Shown here piece after piece: positions 23,373-32,768 of a stretch of 64,000 nucleotides of DNA. The notes beneath the pieces were generated by a model, which was not told the origin of the DNA, searched no databases, and saw only the letters and a program-made list of their open reading frames with translations. The position numbers and the translations under genes are program-made. Each line of letters starts with the position of its first letter. Position 1 is the stretch's first letter. Source of the stretch: Pseudomonas sp. ATCC 13867 (GTDB taxonomy: Bacteria > Pseudomonadota > Gammaproteobacteria > Pseudomonadales > Pseudomonadaceae). The stretch is taken from contig NC_020829.1 of the NCBI RefSeq assembly GCF_000349845.1, positions 1,178,001-1,242,000 on the forward strand, in the 5' to 3' direction.

Positions 23373-25274
23373 ATGTCGCATCAATCCGATCTGATCAGCG
23401 AGGACATCCTCGCCTACCTGGCCCAGCACGAGCGCAAGGAGCTGTTGCGCTTCCTCACCTGCGGCAACGTCGACGACGGCAAGAGCACCCTGATCGGGCG
23501 CCTGCTGCACGATTCCAAGATGATCTATGAAGATCACCTGGAAGCCATTACCCGTGACTCGAAGAAAGTCGGCACCACCGGCGATGACGTCGACCTGGCG
23601 CTGCTGGTCGACGGCCTGCAGGCCGAGCGCGAGCAGGGCATCACCATCGACGTGGCGTACCGCTACTTCAGCACCGCCAAGCGCAAGTTCATCATCGCCG
23701 ACACCCCCGGCCATGAGCAGTACACCCGCAACATGGCCACCGGCGCGTCCACCTGCGACCTGGCCATCATCCTGATCGACGCCCGCTACGGCGTGCAGAC
23801 CCAGACCCGCCGGCACAGCTTCATCGCCTCGCTGCTGGGCATCAAGCACATCGTTGTCGCCGTCAACAAGATGGACCTGAAGGACTTCGACGAAGGCGTG
23901 TTCGAGCAGATCAAGGCCGACTACCTGGCCTTCGCCGAGAAGATCCATCTGAAGACCAGTTCCCTGCACTTCGTGCCGATGTCGGCGCTCAAGGGCGACA
24001 ACGTGGTCAACAAGTCCGAGCGCTCGCCCTGGTACACCGGCCAGTCGCTGATGGAGATCCTCGAGACCGTTGAGGTGGCGGGCGACCGCAATCTCGACGA
24101 CATGCGCTTCCCGGTGCAGTACGTCAACCGCCCGAACCTGAACTTCCGCGGCTTCGCCGGCACCCTCGCCAGCGGCATCGTGCGCAAGGGCGACGAAGTC
24201 GTGGCCCTGCCGTCGGGCAAGGGCAGCAAGGTCAAGTCCATTGTCACCTTCGAGGGTGAGCTGGAGCAGGCAGGTCCCGGCCAGGCCATTACCCTGACCC
24301 TGGAAGACGAGATCGACGTCTCGCGTGGCGACATGCTGGTGCATGCCGATAACCGTCCACAGGTGACCGACGGCTTCGACGCCATGCTGGTGTGGATGGC
24401 CGAAGAGCCGATGCTGCCGGGCAAGAAATACGACATCAAGCGCGCCACCAGCTACGTGCCGGGGTCCATCCCGAGCATTGCCCACAAGGTGGACGTGAAC
24501 ACCCTGGAAGAGACTCCCGCCAGCGAACTCAAACTCAATGAGATCGCCCGCGTGAAAGTCAGCCTGGATGCGCCCATCGCACTGGACGGCTACGGCCAGA
24601 ACCGCACCACCGGCGCCTTCATCGTCATCGACCGCCTGACCAACGGCACCGTCGGCGCCGGCATGATCATCGCCGCCCCGCAGGCCGGTCACGGCACCGC
24701 CACGCACCACGGCGCCAATGCCCATGTCGCTCGTGAAGAGCGCGCCGCGCGCTTCGGCCAGCAGCCGGCCACCGTGCTGTTCAGCGGTCTCTCCGGCGCT
24801 GGCAAGAGCACCCTGGCCTACGCCGTGGAGCGCAAGCTGTTCGACATGGGACGTGCGGTCTATGTGCTGGATGGCCAGAACCTGCGTCATGACCTGAACA
24901 AGGGCCTGCCGCAGGACCGCGCCGGTCGCAACGAGAACTGGCTGCGCACCGCCCATGTGGCCAAGCAGTTCAACGAAGCCGGTCTCATCAGTCTGTGCGC
25001 CTTCGTTGCGCCGAGCGCCGAAGGTCGTGAGCAGGCCAAGTCGCTGATCGGAGCCGAGCGCTTCATCACCGTCTACGTCCAGGCTTCTCCGCAGATCTGC
25101 CGCGAGCGCGATCCGCAGGGCCTGTACGCCGCCGGCCAGGACAACATCCCGGGCGAGTCCTTCCCCTATGACGTGCCGCTGGATGCCGATCTGGTGATCG
25201 ACACCCAGACCCAGTCGGTGGAAGAGGGCGTCAAGGCGGTCCTCGACCTGCTCCGCCAGCGCGGCGCGATCTGA
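23373..25274 (+). CDS. cysNC: CysNC, sulfate adenylyltransferase GTPase fused to APS kinase
   Basis: 633 residues in two parts. Residues 1-455 are an EF-Tu-like GTPase with G1 [10 protein letters not shown]3 DTPGHEQY and G4 NKMD. Residues 460-633 are an APS kinase with Walker [11 protein letters not shown] and the motifs DGQNLRHDL and [20 protein letters not shown]. CysN drives APS formation by CysD, and the kinase domain makes PAPS. The fusion is typical of Pseudomonas, where PAPS is needed for sulfation rather than always for sulfate reduction. Confidence 0.97.
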   Translation: MSHQSDLISEDILAYLAQHERKELLRFLTCGNVDDGKSTLIGRLLHDSKMIYEDHLEAITRDSKKVGTTGDDVDLALLVDGLQAEREQGITIDVAYRYFSTAKRKFIIADTPGHEQYTRNMATGASTCDLAIILIDARYGVQTQTRRHSFIASLLGIKHIVVAVNKMDLKDFDEGVFEQIKADYLAFAEKIHLKTSSLHFVPMSALKGDNVVNKSERSPWYTGQSLMEILETVEVAGDRNLDDMRFPVQYVNRPNLNFRGFAGTLASGIVRKGDEVVALPSGKGSKVKSIVTFEGELEQAGPGQAITLTLEDEIDVSRGDMLVHADNRPQVTDGFDAMLVWMAEEPMLPGKKYDIKRATSYVPGSIPSIAHKVDVNTLEETPASELKLNEIARVKVSLDAPIALDGYGQNRTTGAFIVIDRLTNGTVGAGMIIAAPQAGHGTATHHGANAHVAREERAARFGQQPATVLFSGLSGAGKSTLAYAVERKLFDMGRAVYVLDGQNLRHDLNKGLPQDRAGRNENWLRTAHVAKQFNEAGLISLCAFVAPSAEGREQAKSLIGAERFITVYVQASPQICRERDPQGLYAAGQDNIPGESFPYDVPLDADLVIDTQTQSVEEGVKAVLDLLRQRGAI

Positions 25275-25287
25275 TCGCCCAGCGCTG

Positions 25288-25319
25288 ATGAAAAAGCCCC
25301 GCAGATGCGGGGCTTTTTC
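25288..25319 (+). terminator. Intrinsic terminator after cysNC (first of a twin pair)
   Basis: AAAAAGCCCCGC with GCGGGGCTTTTT around a short AGAT loop, directly after the cysNC stop. It can act in both directions. A near-copy lies exactly 110 bp downstream. Confidence 0.85.
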
Positions 25320-25397
25320 TTTTCTGGTTCCCGCCCCCTGACATCTGACGCGGAAGTGCCTGCTTTCGCAGGAGAGACGGGAGCAGCTCGGTGCACC

Positions 25398-25428
25398 ATG
25401 AAAAAGCCCCGCGAGTGCGGGGCTTTTC
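25398..25428. terminator. Intrinsic terminator before zapG (second of a twin pair)
   Basis: ATGAAAAAGCCCCGC, a GAGT loop and GCGGGGCTTTTCC repeat the first terminator with only loop and tail changes. On the minus strand it ends the zapG message, 16 bases after its stop. Confidence 0.8.
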
Positions 25429-25443
25429 CTACGTAACGGAGAC

Positions 25444-25884
25444 TCAGTATTTGCCTTTCAGCCCATACGTCTCATCCAGCGTACCCGGCCCTTCGCTGGG
25501 CTTGGGCGCGTAGTCGCGCGGCGCTTCGTTGTTCGCCGGCGGGGTCAGGCGCTCGCGGCGCTCGGGGTATTCGTCGGCGTGCAGGGCGGCCAGCAGGCGC
25601 TGCTTGGTCTGCTCGTCCAGGGCCAGGTGCTCGGCGCCCTCGGACAGGTGATCCTGGACGTCCTGATAGCTCTGGGTGAGCTTCTTCATCAGGCTGGCGG
25701 AGGTGCTGAAGTGGGTCACCACTTCGCGCTGGTAGCTATCGAAGCGATCCTGCATGTCGTCCACCTGACGCTGCAGCTTGTTCGGCGCGGCGTTGGGCAG
25801 TAGGCGGGCGATCAGGAAACCGATGCCGACCCCGACGATCAGGGCGAGTAGCGGCAGCAACCAGGTGGTGAGGGACTGTTCCAC
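25444..25884 (-). CDS. zapG: ZapG/YhcB-like inner-membrane protein (DUF1043)
   Basis: 146 residues, GTG start (25884). One N-terminal membrane helix (LLALIVGVGIGFLIARLL) is followed by a coiled-coil region (LQRQVDDMQDRFDSYQREV) and a disordered Pro-rich tail, the YhcB/DUF1043 plan. In E. coli YhcB/ZapG contacts the divisome and elongasome and affects phospholipid and peptidoglycan synthesis. It is a lone gene here, divergent from the hydrolase. Confidence 0.85.
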   Translation of the reverse strand: MEQSLTTWLLPLLALIVGVGIGFLIARLLPNAAPNKLQRQVDDMQDRFDSYQREVVTHFSTSASLMKKLTQSYQDVQDHLSEGAEHLALDEQTKQRLLAALHADEYPERRERLTPPANNEAPRDYAPKPSEGPGTLDETYGLKGKY

Positions 25885-26023
25885 GCGAATCCTTCCTCTA
25901 TAGACGGCTTTGCTTTACGTTAGCGGCTTGCACCTGTGCTTGTATACCGTGGCGATAGCTTCGCCGCCTGCGCAGGTATTGTGCTAGACGAGACGACCCG
26001 CCACGGGGTCACGGAGCTGTTGT

Positions 26024-26650
26024 TTGACCACCCGCGAAATCCCCCTGTTCCTCGACGGCCCCGACGGCCAGCTGGAAGCCCTGCATCTCGCCACGCTCGA
26101 CGCCAAGGGTGTCGCGCTGATCTGCCATCCGCATCCGTTGTTCGCCGGCACTATGCAGAACAAGGTGGTCGCCACCCTGCAGCGCGCCGCGCGGGATGCA
26201 GGATACGCCACCCTGCGTTTCAATTTTCGTGGCGTGGGGCAGAGCGCCGGCAGCTATGCCGAAGGCCGCGGTGAGATCGACGACGTGCTGGCCGCCGCGC
26301 ACTGGCTTGCCGAGCAGCATCCGGGCCTGCCGCTGACGCTGATGGGCTTCTCCTTCGGCTCCTGCGTGGCCGGCAACGCCGCAGAGCGCCTGGAAGAAGA
26401 GGGCGCTGACCTTGCACAACTGTTCATGCTGGCGCCGCCGGTGGAGCGTTTCGACGTTGACCTGCCGGAGCGCTGCCCGCTGACGGTGATCCAGCCGGAA
26501 GCCGACGAAGTGGTCACGCCCGAGCGCGTGTACGCCTGGAGTGCCGGGCTGGGCAAGCCCCACGAACTGATCCGCATCCCCGAGTGCAGCCATTTCTTCC
26601 ACGGCAAGCTGATCGAGCTCAAGGACCTGATACAGGCCCGGCTCGCCTAG
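26024..26650 (+). CDS. Alpha/beta hydrolase (small serine esterase-like)
   Basis: 208 residues from a TTG codon, reading MTTREIPLFLDGPDGQLEAL, with GGAG about 8 bases upstream. The fold markers are CHPHPLFAGTMQNKV (oxyanion region), RFNFRGVGQSAG, the elbow GFSFGSCVA (nucleophile Ser) and a late His in PECSHFFHGKL. It resembles the YpfH/KTPH alpha/beta hydrolases often found beside trpS in Pseudomonas. The substrate is unknown. trpS starts 60 bases downstream. Confidence 0.85.
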   Translation: MTTREIPLFLDGPDGQLEALHLATLDAKGVALICHPHPLFAGTMQNKVVATLQRAARDAGYATLRFNFRGVGQSAGSYAEGRGEIDDVLAAAHWLAEQHPGLPLTLMGFSFGSCVAGNAAERLEEEGADLAQLFMLAPPVERFDVDLPERCPLTVIQPEADEVVTPERVYAWSAGLGKPHELIRIPECSHFFHGKLIELKDLIQARLA

Positions 26651-26710
26651 GTCGGCCAGCCGCGTTACCATCCGGCCCGCCATTTCATTTGTGTTGATTC
26701 CTGGATTCCC

Positions 26711-28051
26711 ATGACGACCCGTATCCTGACCGGCATCACCACCACCGGTACTCCGCACCTGGGCAACTACGCCGGCGCCATCCGCCCGGCCATCGTTGCC
26801 AGCCGCGATCCGCAGGCAGATTCCTTCTACTTCCTGGCCGACTACCACGCGCTGATCAAGTGCGATGACCCGGCGCGCATCCAGCGTTCGCGCCTGGAGA
26901 TCGCCGCCACTTGGCTGGCCTGCGGCCTGGATGCTGACAAGGCGACCTTCTATCGGCAATCCGACATTCCCGAAATCCCCGAACTGACCTGGCTGCTCAC
27001 CTGCGTCAGCGCCAAGGGCCTGCTTAACCGCGCCCACGCCTACAAGGCCTCGGTGGACAAGAACGTCGAGGCCGGTGAAGACCCGGACGCCGGCGTCACC
27101 ATGGGCCTGTACAGCTACCCGGTGCTGATGGCCGCGGACATCCTGATGTTCAACGCGCACAAGGTGCCGGTCGGCCGCGACCAGATCCAGCACGTGGAAA
27201 TGGCCCGCGACATCGGCCAGCGCTTCAACCACCTGTTCGGCAACGGCAAGGAACTGTTCACCCTGCCGGAAGTGGTGATCGAGGAAGACGTGGCGACCCT
27301 GCCGGGCCTGGACGGACGCAAGATGTCCAAGAGCTACGACAACACCATCCCGCTGTTCGGCAGCGCCAAGCAGCTCAAGGACGCCGTGGCGCGCATCGTC
27401 ACCGACTCGCGCGCGCCGGGCGAGCCGAAGGACCCGGACAATTCGCACCTGTTCACCCTGTACCAGGCCTTCTCCACCCACGAGCAGGAGGCGGCGTTCC
27501 GCGCCGAGTTGCTCGGTGGCCTGGCCTGGGGCGAAGCCAAGCAGCGCCTGTTCGAACTGCTCGATAACGAGCTGGGCGAGGCCCGTGAACGCTACCATGC
27601 GCTGATCACCCGACCGGCCGACCTGGAGGACATCCTCCTGGCCGGTGCCGCCAAGGCTCGTCGCATCGCCACCCCGTTCCTCGGCGAGCTGCGCGAGGCC
27701 GTTGGCCTGCGTTCGTTCCGCGAGCAGGTGCAGGTGGCCAGCGAAGGCAAGAAGAAGGCCGCCAAGGCCGCGCGCTTCGTCAGCTTCCGCGAGGATGACG
27801 GCTTCCGTTTCCGCCTGCTGGATGCCGCTGGCGAGCAACTGCTGCTGTCCATCGCCTTCGCCGATGGCAAGGCCGCCGGTCAGGTGACCAAGCGCCTGCA
27901 GTCCGAGGAGCTGGATCTGCACGCCGAGCTGAACGCCTTCAGCGTGCGCCTGGATGGCGAAGCCGTGGCGTACAGCCCGGAGTTCTCCACCGACACGGAA
28001 CGCGACGCCGCCATGCAGCGTCTGCGCGAGGCCCTCGCTCCGCAGGAGTGA
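26711..28051 (+). CDS. trpS: TrpS, tryptophanyl-tRNA synthetase
   Basis: 446 residues, class I synthetase. The HIGH-type motif is [10 protein letters not shown] (residues 12-21) and the KMSKS motif is [10 protein letters not shown] (about 200). It charges tRNA-Trp. About 110 residues at the C-terminus exceed the roughly 335 of E. coli TrpS; the extension begins near [15 protein letters not shown] and is typical of the longer Pseudomonas form. The initiating ATG lies after a T-rich stretch, probably its own leader. Confidence 0.97.
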   Translation: MTTRILTGITTTGTPHLGNYAGAIRPAIVASRDPQADSFYFLADYHALIKCDDPARIQRSRLEIAATWLACGLDADKATFYRQSDIPEIPELTWLLTCVSAKGLLNRAHAYKASVDKNVEAGEDPDAGVTMGLYSYPVLMAADILMFNAHKVPVGRDQIQHVEMARDIGQRFNHLFGNGKELFTLPEVVIEEDVATLPGLDGRKMSKSYDNTIPLFGSAKQLKDAVARIVTDSRAPGEPKDPDNSHLFTLYQAFSTHEQEAAFRAELLGGLAWGEAKQRLFELLDNELGEARERYHALITRPADLEDILLAGAAKARRIATPFLGELREAVGLRSFREQVQVASEGKKKAAKAARFVSFREDDGFRFRLLDAAGEQLLLSIAFADGKAAGQVTKRLQSEELDLHAELNAFSVRLDGEAVAYSPEFSTDTERDAAMQRLREALAPQE

Positions 28052-28145
28052 GGGTTGGCAGGCCGGTCCGACTACCGGCCAATTGCCAAGCAACGGGGGC
28101 GCCGCTACAGTGTGCGCCCCCGTTTTCGTTACCTTGCTACTGATC

Positions 28146-29240
28146 ATGACGCCTCTTCAGCGCTACCAGGAAGACCTGAAACGCCCCGATTTCTTCCACG
28201 ACGCCGCACAAGCGAACGCCGTGAAGCACCTGCAACGCCTCTACGACGACCTGATCGCTGCGGATAAAGGCAAGTCCGGGCTGTTCGGCAAGCTGCTGGG
28301 CAAGAAGTCCCAGGAGCCGGTGAAGGGCCTGTACTTCTGGGGCGGCGTCGGCCGCGGCAAGACCTACCTGGTGGACACCTTCTTCGAAGCGCTGCCCTTC
28401 AAGCAGAAGATGCGCACGCACTTCCACCGCTTCATGAAGCGCGTCCACGAGGAAATGAAGACCCTCAAGGGCGAGAAGAACCCGCTGACCATCATCGGCA
28501 AGCGTTTCGCCGACGAGGCCCGGGTGATCTGCTTCGACGAATTCTTCGTCTCCGACATCACCGACGCGATGATCCTTGCGACCCTGCTGGAGGAGCTGTT
28601 CAAGAACGGCGTCAGCCTGGTGGCGACCTCCAACATCGTGCCGGACGGCCTGTACAAGGACGGCCTGCAGCGCGCCCGCTTCCTGCCGGCCATCGCGCTG
28701 GTCAAGCAGCACACCGAAGTGGTCAACGTCGACAGCGGCGTGGATTACCGCCTGCGCGCCCTGGAACAGGCCGAGCTGTACCACTGGCCGCTGTCCGAAC
28801 AGGCCGAGCAGGCCATGAGCCGCGACTTCAAGGCGCTGACCCCGGACTGCGCCGCGGCGACCCGCGACGACGCGCTGATGATCGAGAACCGCGAGATCCG
28901 CGCGCGCATCACCTGCGATGACGTGGCCTGGTTCGAATTCCGCGAGCTGTGCGACGGTCCGCGCAGCCAGAACGACTACATCGAGCTGGCGAAGATCTTC
29001 CACGCGATCCTGATTTCCAACGTCGAGCAGATGAACGTGGCCAAGGACGACATGGCCCGCCGCTTCATCAATCTGGTGGACGAGTTCTACGACCGCAACG
29101 TCAAGCTGATCCTCTCCGCCGAGGTGGAGCTCAAGGACCTGTACACCGGTGGCCGCCTGGAGTTCGAATTCCAGCGCACCCTGAGCCGCCTGCTGGAAAT
29201 GCAGTCCCACGAATACCTGAGCCGCCCGCACCGTCCCTGA
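28146..29240 (+). CDS. zapE: ZapE, division-associated P-loop ATPase
   Basis: 364 residues from MTPLQRYQEDLKRPDFFHD. AFG1-like ATPase: Walker A WGGVGRGKTYL, Walker B ICFDEFFVSDITDAM, and a C-terminal ILSAEVELKDLYTGGRLEFEFQRTLSRL block. In E. coli ZapE contacts FtsZ and destabilises its polymers late in division; the family also resembles a mitochondrial quality-control ATPase. An in-frame ORF extends upstream over trpS, but the family start fits here. A strong terminator follows. Confidence 0.95.
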   Translation: MTPLQRYQEDLKRPDFFHDAAQANAVKHLQRLYDDLIAADKGKSGLFGKLLGKKSQEPVKGLYFWGGVGRGKTYLVDTFFEALPFKQKMRTHFHRFMKRVHEEMKTLKGEKNPLTIIGKRFADEARVICFDEFFVSDITDAMILATLLEELFKNGVSLVATSNIVPDGLYKDGLQRARFLPAIALVKQHTEVVNVDSGVDYRLRALEQAELYHWPLSEQAEQAMSRDFKALTPDCAAATRDDALMIENREIRARITCDDVAWFEFRELCDGPRSQNDYIELAKIFHAILISNVEQMNVAKDDMARRFINLVDEFYDRNVKLILSAEVELKDLYTGGRLEFEFQRTLSRLLEMQSHEYLSRPHRP

Positions 29241-29254
29241 GAGAGCGATGAACG

Positions 29255-29282
29255 AAAAAGGCTGCCCGAGGGCAGCCTTTTT
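29255..29282 (+). terminator. Intrinsic terminator after zapE
   Basis: AAAAAGGCTGCCC, a GAG loop and GGGCAGCCTTTTT form a strong stem with a T-run, 15 bases after the zapE stop. Confidence 0.85.
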
Positions 29283-29297
29283 GTTTTTCAGCTCTTC

Positions 29298-29373
29298 GTA
29301 GGAGCGAGCTTGCTCGCGAACATTTCACCGGCAGCTCAGGTGCTGGGCGATTCGCGAGCAAGCTCGCTCCTAC
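29298..29373. repeat. REPIN-type inverted pair of REP sequences (first copy)
   Basis: GTAGGAGCGAGCTTGCTCG at 29298 onward is repeated as its exact 23-nt reverse complement at 29351-29373, with a 30-nt unrelated centre. Each arm is itself a hairpin (CGAGCTTGCTCG). These are the classic Pseudomonas extragenic palindromes, mobilised by RAYT transposases encoded elsewhere. A second copy is at 32769. Confidence 0.92.
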
Positions 29374-29389
29374 AAGACGGCCTTAACGA

Positions 29390-30352
29390 TCAGTGCTGCG
29401 CTATCTCCTGCTGCGCCTTCTTCAGCAGTTGCTGGGCATGGGCGACCTCCAGCGCTTCCATCGCGGTGATCGGCTGGATCGCCGTAGCCTTCTTCAACTG
29501 TTCCAGCGCCTTCTGCTCCTCGTCCTCGCCGTACACGTAGTTCAGCGCGTTGGCGTATTCATAGTGGCCGATCGGCAGATCGCTGGCGGCGCGGAAGGAA
29601 CGAGCGAAGTATTGCTCCATCTTGTCCGCACTGACCCCGTAGGTCATCTTGCCGACCAGCTTGCCGACCTTGCGGATCACACCGGCCTCATAGCCGCCGT
29701 AGAGCGCCAGGGCGAAGGGTTGGTTGGGCTGCTGGGCCAGCAGGGCATCCAGCTCCTTGGGAATGTCGCCGGTGTAGCCGCGCTTGAGTACCACCGGCAC
29801 CGGCAGGTCCTCGGCCAGGCGTGCCTTGGCATAGGCGCGGCCGAACTGGGCGATGGGGTCGGCGTTGAGCAGCGGTCCGGCGGCGTCGGTGTAGCTGATC
29901 ACTTCTTCGAGCAGGCGCTGTTTTTCCTCCTGGGTCGGCGCGAGGAACAGGGCGTAAAGGGTCTGGGCGAACATCGCCGGTACCTGGCCGCCGACGCCCA
30001 GCGCCAGACCGTCTTTCTTGGCCTGGGCGAAGTCGCCGCGGAATACCTTGCGCCACACGTCCTGCAGTCTTTCGGCATAGACCTGTGCTTCCTCCGGCTT
30101 GCCGCTGAAGCCGGTACCGGCGACGACGGTCTTCTCCAGGGTGTCGGGGTGCCGGGTGGCCATAGTCACGACCCAGTCGGCGTCGGGGTAGGGGTAGTTG
30201 CCGAAGCCGCGAGTCAGCTTCGGCCAGGCGGCGCGTAGCTTGTCGCCGCTGTAGTCGAAGGCGCTCTGGTCGTAGGGGAAGGGTTTCCAGGTGTCGTCCG
30301 CCACAGCGGTCAGGCTGAAGGCGGCCAGCAGGGCAAGCAGAAAGCGGTGCAT
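29390..30352 (-). CDS. Exported TPR-like protein of unknown function
   Basis: 320 residues. The N-terminus MHRFLLALLAAFSLTAVADD is a Sec signal peptide with probable cleavage after AVA. The mature protein has no cysteine and is mostly helical; the C-terminal third (SFRAASDLPIGHYEYANALNYVYGEDEEQKALEQLKKATAIQP) reads like TPR helices. I do not recognise a catalytic motif. It lies between a REPIN and the AraC-type regulator, apparently as a single gene, and I believe it has an orthologue at the same place in P. aeruginosa (PA4437, from memory). Confidence 0.8.
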   Translation of the reverse strand: MHRFLLALLAAFSLTAVADDTWKPFPYDQSAFDYSGDKLRAAWPKLTRGFGNYPYPDADWVVTMATRHPDTLEKTVVAGTGFSGKPEEAQVYAERLQDVWRKVFRGDFAQAKKDGLALGVGGQVPAMFAQTLYALFLAPTQEEKQRLLEEVISYTDAAGPLLNADPIAQFGRAYAKARLAEDLPVPVVLKRGYTGDIPKELDALLAQQPNQPFALALYGGYEAGVIRKVGKLVGKMTYGVSADKMEQYFARSFRAASDLPIGHYEYANALNYVYGEDEEQKALEQLKKATAIQPITAMEALEVAHAQQLLKKAQQEIAQH

Positions 30353-30454
30353 GGCGATATCCCGTGGTTCTTGTTGTCAGGGCGGCCCGTGAAGGCGTCA
30401 GGTGATCATAGGGCGCGTCCTGAGGGCGGGAACCCATCCTAGGGATGGCGTGTT

Positions 30455-31453
30455 TCAGGCTTCCTTCCGCTCGTACTGGCGGCGGTAGTGGTTCGGCGAC
30501 AACCCGGTGTGCTGGCGGAACAGCCGGGCGAAGAAGCTGGCGTCGTCGTAGCCGACTTCGTAGCTGATGGTCTTGATGCTCTTGCGGGTGGTCGACAACA
30601 GGTTGCGTGCGGTCTCGATGCGCAGGCGCTGCAGGTAGTGCAGCGGCTTGTCGCCGGTGGCGGCCTGGAAGCGTCGCATGAAGTTGCGGATGCTCATGCC
30701 GTGCTCGCGGGCCACATCCTCGAAGCGGAACTTGTCGCAGAAGTGTTCTTCGAGCCAGTGCTGGATCTGCAGGATGGCCGGGTCGTGGTGCAGCTTCTGT
30801 CCGCCGAAGCCGAGGCGGCCTGGCGTGTAGCTGCGCTGTACTTCGTAAAGGATGTCGCGGGCCACACCCTGGGCCACGGCGGCGCCGCAGAAGTGTTCGA
30901 TCAGGTAGATGTACAGGTCGCGGACCGAGGTCAGGCCGCCGGCGCTGTAGATGTTGTCGGCGTCGGCGATGTGCTTTTCCTGGTTGAGCAGTACCTTCGG
31001 ATAGCGCTCGGAAAATTCGCGGAAGAAGCGCCAGTAGGTGGTCGCTTCCTTGCCGTCGAGCAGGCCGGCTTCGGCCAGCCAGAACACGCCGGACACCTCG
31101 CCGCAGAGCACGCTGCCGGCGGCGTGGCGCTCGCGCAGCCAGGGCAGTACCTCGGGGTAATGGCTCAGCAACTCGTCGAAGTCTCCCCAGAAGGCGGGGA
31201 GGATCACCAGTTCCGGATCGTCGAGTGCGCCCTGCACCGGCAGCGTATCGCCACTGAAGCTGGTCACCGGCTTGCCGTCCGGGCTGATGATGCGGGTCTG
31301 GAAGCCGGGTTGCAGGCCCAGGCCCTGTTGGCGGCCGTGGCGCAGGCTGGCCATGTGGAAGAAGTCCTTGGCCTGCATCAGGGTGGAGGCGAAGACGCCG
31401 TGGGTGGCGAGGATGCTGACGCGGCGCAGCACGCTGGAAGCTGGGGTGGGCAT
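30455..31453 (-). CDS. AraC-family regulator with a DJ-1/PfpI (GATase1-like) domain
   Basis: 332 residues. Residues 1-185 form a DJ-1/PfpI-like sensor domain (VSILATHGVFASTLMQAKDF; GSVLCGEVSGVFWLAEAGLL, where the Cys is in the nucleophile-elbow position). Residues 220-330 hold an AraC double helix-turn-helix (REHGMSIRNFMRRFQAATG; TISYEVGYDDASFFARLFRQHTGLSPNHYRRQ). The GlxA/GbdR/CdhR/ArgR group shares this plan and usually senses nitrogenous metabolites. It diverges from the acyl-CoA dehydrogenase, its most likely local target, but ligand and regulon cannot be read from the sequence. Confidence 0.93.
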   Translation of the reverse strand: MPTPASSVLRRVSILATHGVFASTLMQAKDFFHMASLRHGRQQGLGLQPGFQTRIISPDGKPVTSFSGDTLPVQGALDDPELVILPAFWGDFDELLSHYPEVLPWLRERHAAGSVLCGEVSGVFWLAEAGLLDGKEATTYWRFFREFSERYPKVLLNQEKHIADADNIYSAGGLTSVRDLYIYLIEHFCGAAVAQGVARDILYEVQRSYTPGRLGFGGQKLHHDPAILQIQHWLEEHFCDKFRFEDVAREHGMSIRNFMRRFQAATGDKPLHYLQRLRIETARNLLSTTRKSIKTISYEVGYDDASFFARLFRQHTGLSPNHYRRQYERKEA

Positions 31454-31616
31454 CGATTCTTGTGCTTCTTATGGATGTCTTGGCATGACGCTAAAGCGGT
31501 CATGATGCGGCTGGATCGTCTTATTTTTTGGCGAAAGTGTCCAGTGCAGAGCGGTTCGTGCTGGCCTACAGTCGGCCTTCCTACAATTCCTATAATCCAA
31601 TCCGCAGGTGCACCGC

Positions 31617-32753
31617 ATGATTCCAAGAACCCTGTTCAGTTCCGACCATGAACTGTTCCGTGACAGCGTCCGCAAGTTCCTCGAACAGGAGGCGGTGCCG
31701 TACCACGCCCAGTGGGAAAAGGATGGGCACATCGACCGACAGCTGTGGAACAAGGCCGGTGAGGCGGGAATGCTCTGCTCGCACCTGCCCGAGGCCTACG
31801 GTGGCATGGCGGCGGACTTCCTCTACAGCGCCGTGGTGATCGAGGAGATCGGCCGCCTGGGGTTGACCGGCATCGGTTTCTCCCTGCATTCGGACATCGT
31901 CGCGCCCTACATCCTCCACTACGGCAGCGAAGAGCTGAAGCAGCGCTACCTGCCCAAGCTGATCTCCGGCGAAATGGTCTCGGCCATCGCCATGACCGAG
32001 CCGGGCGCCGGCTCCGACCTGCAAGGCGTGAAGACCACCGCCGTGCTGGATGGCGACGAATACGTGATCAATGGCTCGAAGACCTTCATCACCAACGGCT
32101 GGCTGGCCGACCTGGTGATCGTGGTCGCCAAGACCGATCCCAAGGCCGGCGCCAAGGGTACCAGCCTGTTCCTGGTGGAAGCGGGTACGCCGGGCTTCTC
32201 CAAGGGCAAGCGTCTGGAAAAGGTCGGCATGAAGGCGCAGGACACCTCCGAGCTGTTCTTCCAGGACGTGCGCATTCCCAAGGCGAACCTGCTGGGGCAG
32301 GAAGGGCAGGGCTTCATCTACCTGATGCAGGAGCTGCCCCAGGAGCGCCTGACCGTGGCCCTCGGCGCCCTGGCCTCGGCCGAAGCGGCGCTGAAATGGA
32401 CGCTGGACTACACCCGTGAGCGCAAGGCCTTCGGCAAGTCCGTGGCGGACTTCCAGAACACGCGCTTCAAGCTGGCGGAAATTGCCACGGAAGTTCAGGT
32501 GGGCCGGGTCTTCGTCGACCGCTGCCTGGAGCAGCACCTGGAAGGCAAGCTGGACGTCCCCACTGCGGCGATGGCCAAGTACTGGACCACCGACCTGCAG
32601 TGCAAGGTGCTCGACGAGTGCGTGCAGTTGCACGGCGGCTACGGCTACATGTGGGAGTATCCGATCGCTCGTGCGTGGGCCGATGCGCGTGTGCAGCGCA
32701 TCTATGCCGGCACCAACGAGATCATGAAGGAAATCATCGCCCGCGCGCTGTAA
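31617..32753 (+). CDS. Acyl-CoA dehydrogenase, LCAD/IVD-like active site
   Basis: 378 residues from MIPRTLFSSDHELFRDSV; AGG lies 8 bases before this ATG, and a perfect TATAAT (31591-31596) just upstream. FAD motifs include AMTEPGAGSDLQG and ITNGWLADLV. The usual MCAD base in YEGT is Ala here (YAGTNEIMKE). A Glu in MQELPQERL on helix G stands where LCAD and isovaleryl-CoA dehydrogenase keep theirs, so long or branched acyl-CoA is the likelier substrate. It carries out the first step of beta-oxidation, passing electrons to ETF. An in-frame GTG lies three codons upstream. Confidence 0.93.
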   Translation: MIPRTLFSSDHELFRDSVRKFLEQEAVPYHAQWEKDGHIDRQLWNKAGEAGMLCSHLPEAYGGMAADFLYSAVVIEEIGRLGLTGIGFSLHSDIVAPYILHYGSEELKQRYLPKLISGEMVSAIAMTEPGAGSDLQGVKTTAVLDGDEYVINGSKTFITNGWLADLVIVVAKTDPKAGAKGTSLFLVEAGTPGFSKGKRLEKVGMKAQDTSELFFQDVRIPKANLLGQEGQGFIYLMQELPQERLTVALGALASAEAALKWTLDYTRERKAFGKSVADFQNTRFKLAEIATEVQVGRVFVDRCLEQHLEGKLDVPTAAMAKYWTTDLQCKVLDECVQLHGGYGYMWEYPIARAWADARVQRIYAGTNEIMKEIIARAL

Positions 32754-32768
32754 TAAGCGGGCAGCCTT

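Noticed and set aside
22401..24956. 851-codon open frame on the minus strand across cysD and cysNC
   Set aside because: Mirror of strongly biased codons in cysD-cysNC; no domain, signal or ribosome site recognised.
29298..29373. REP pair as a terminator for zapE or the minus-strand gene
   Set aside because: zapE already has a proper terminator at 29255-29282, and the exact 23-nt symmetrical arms and second copy mark it as a dispersed repeat.
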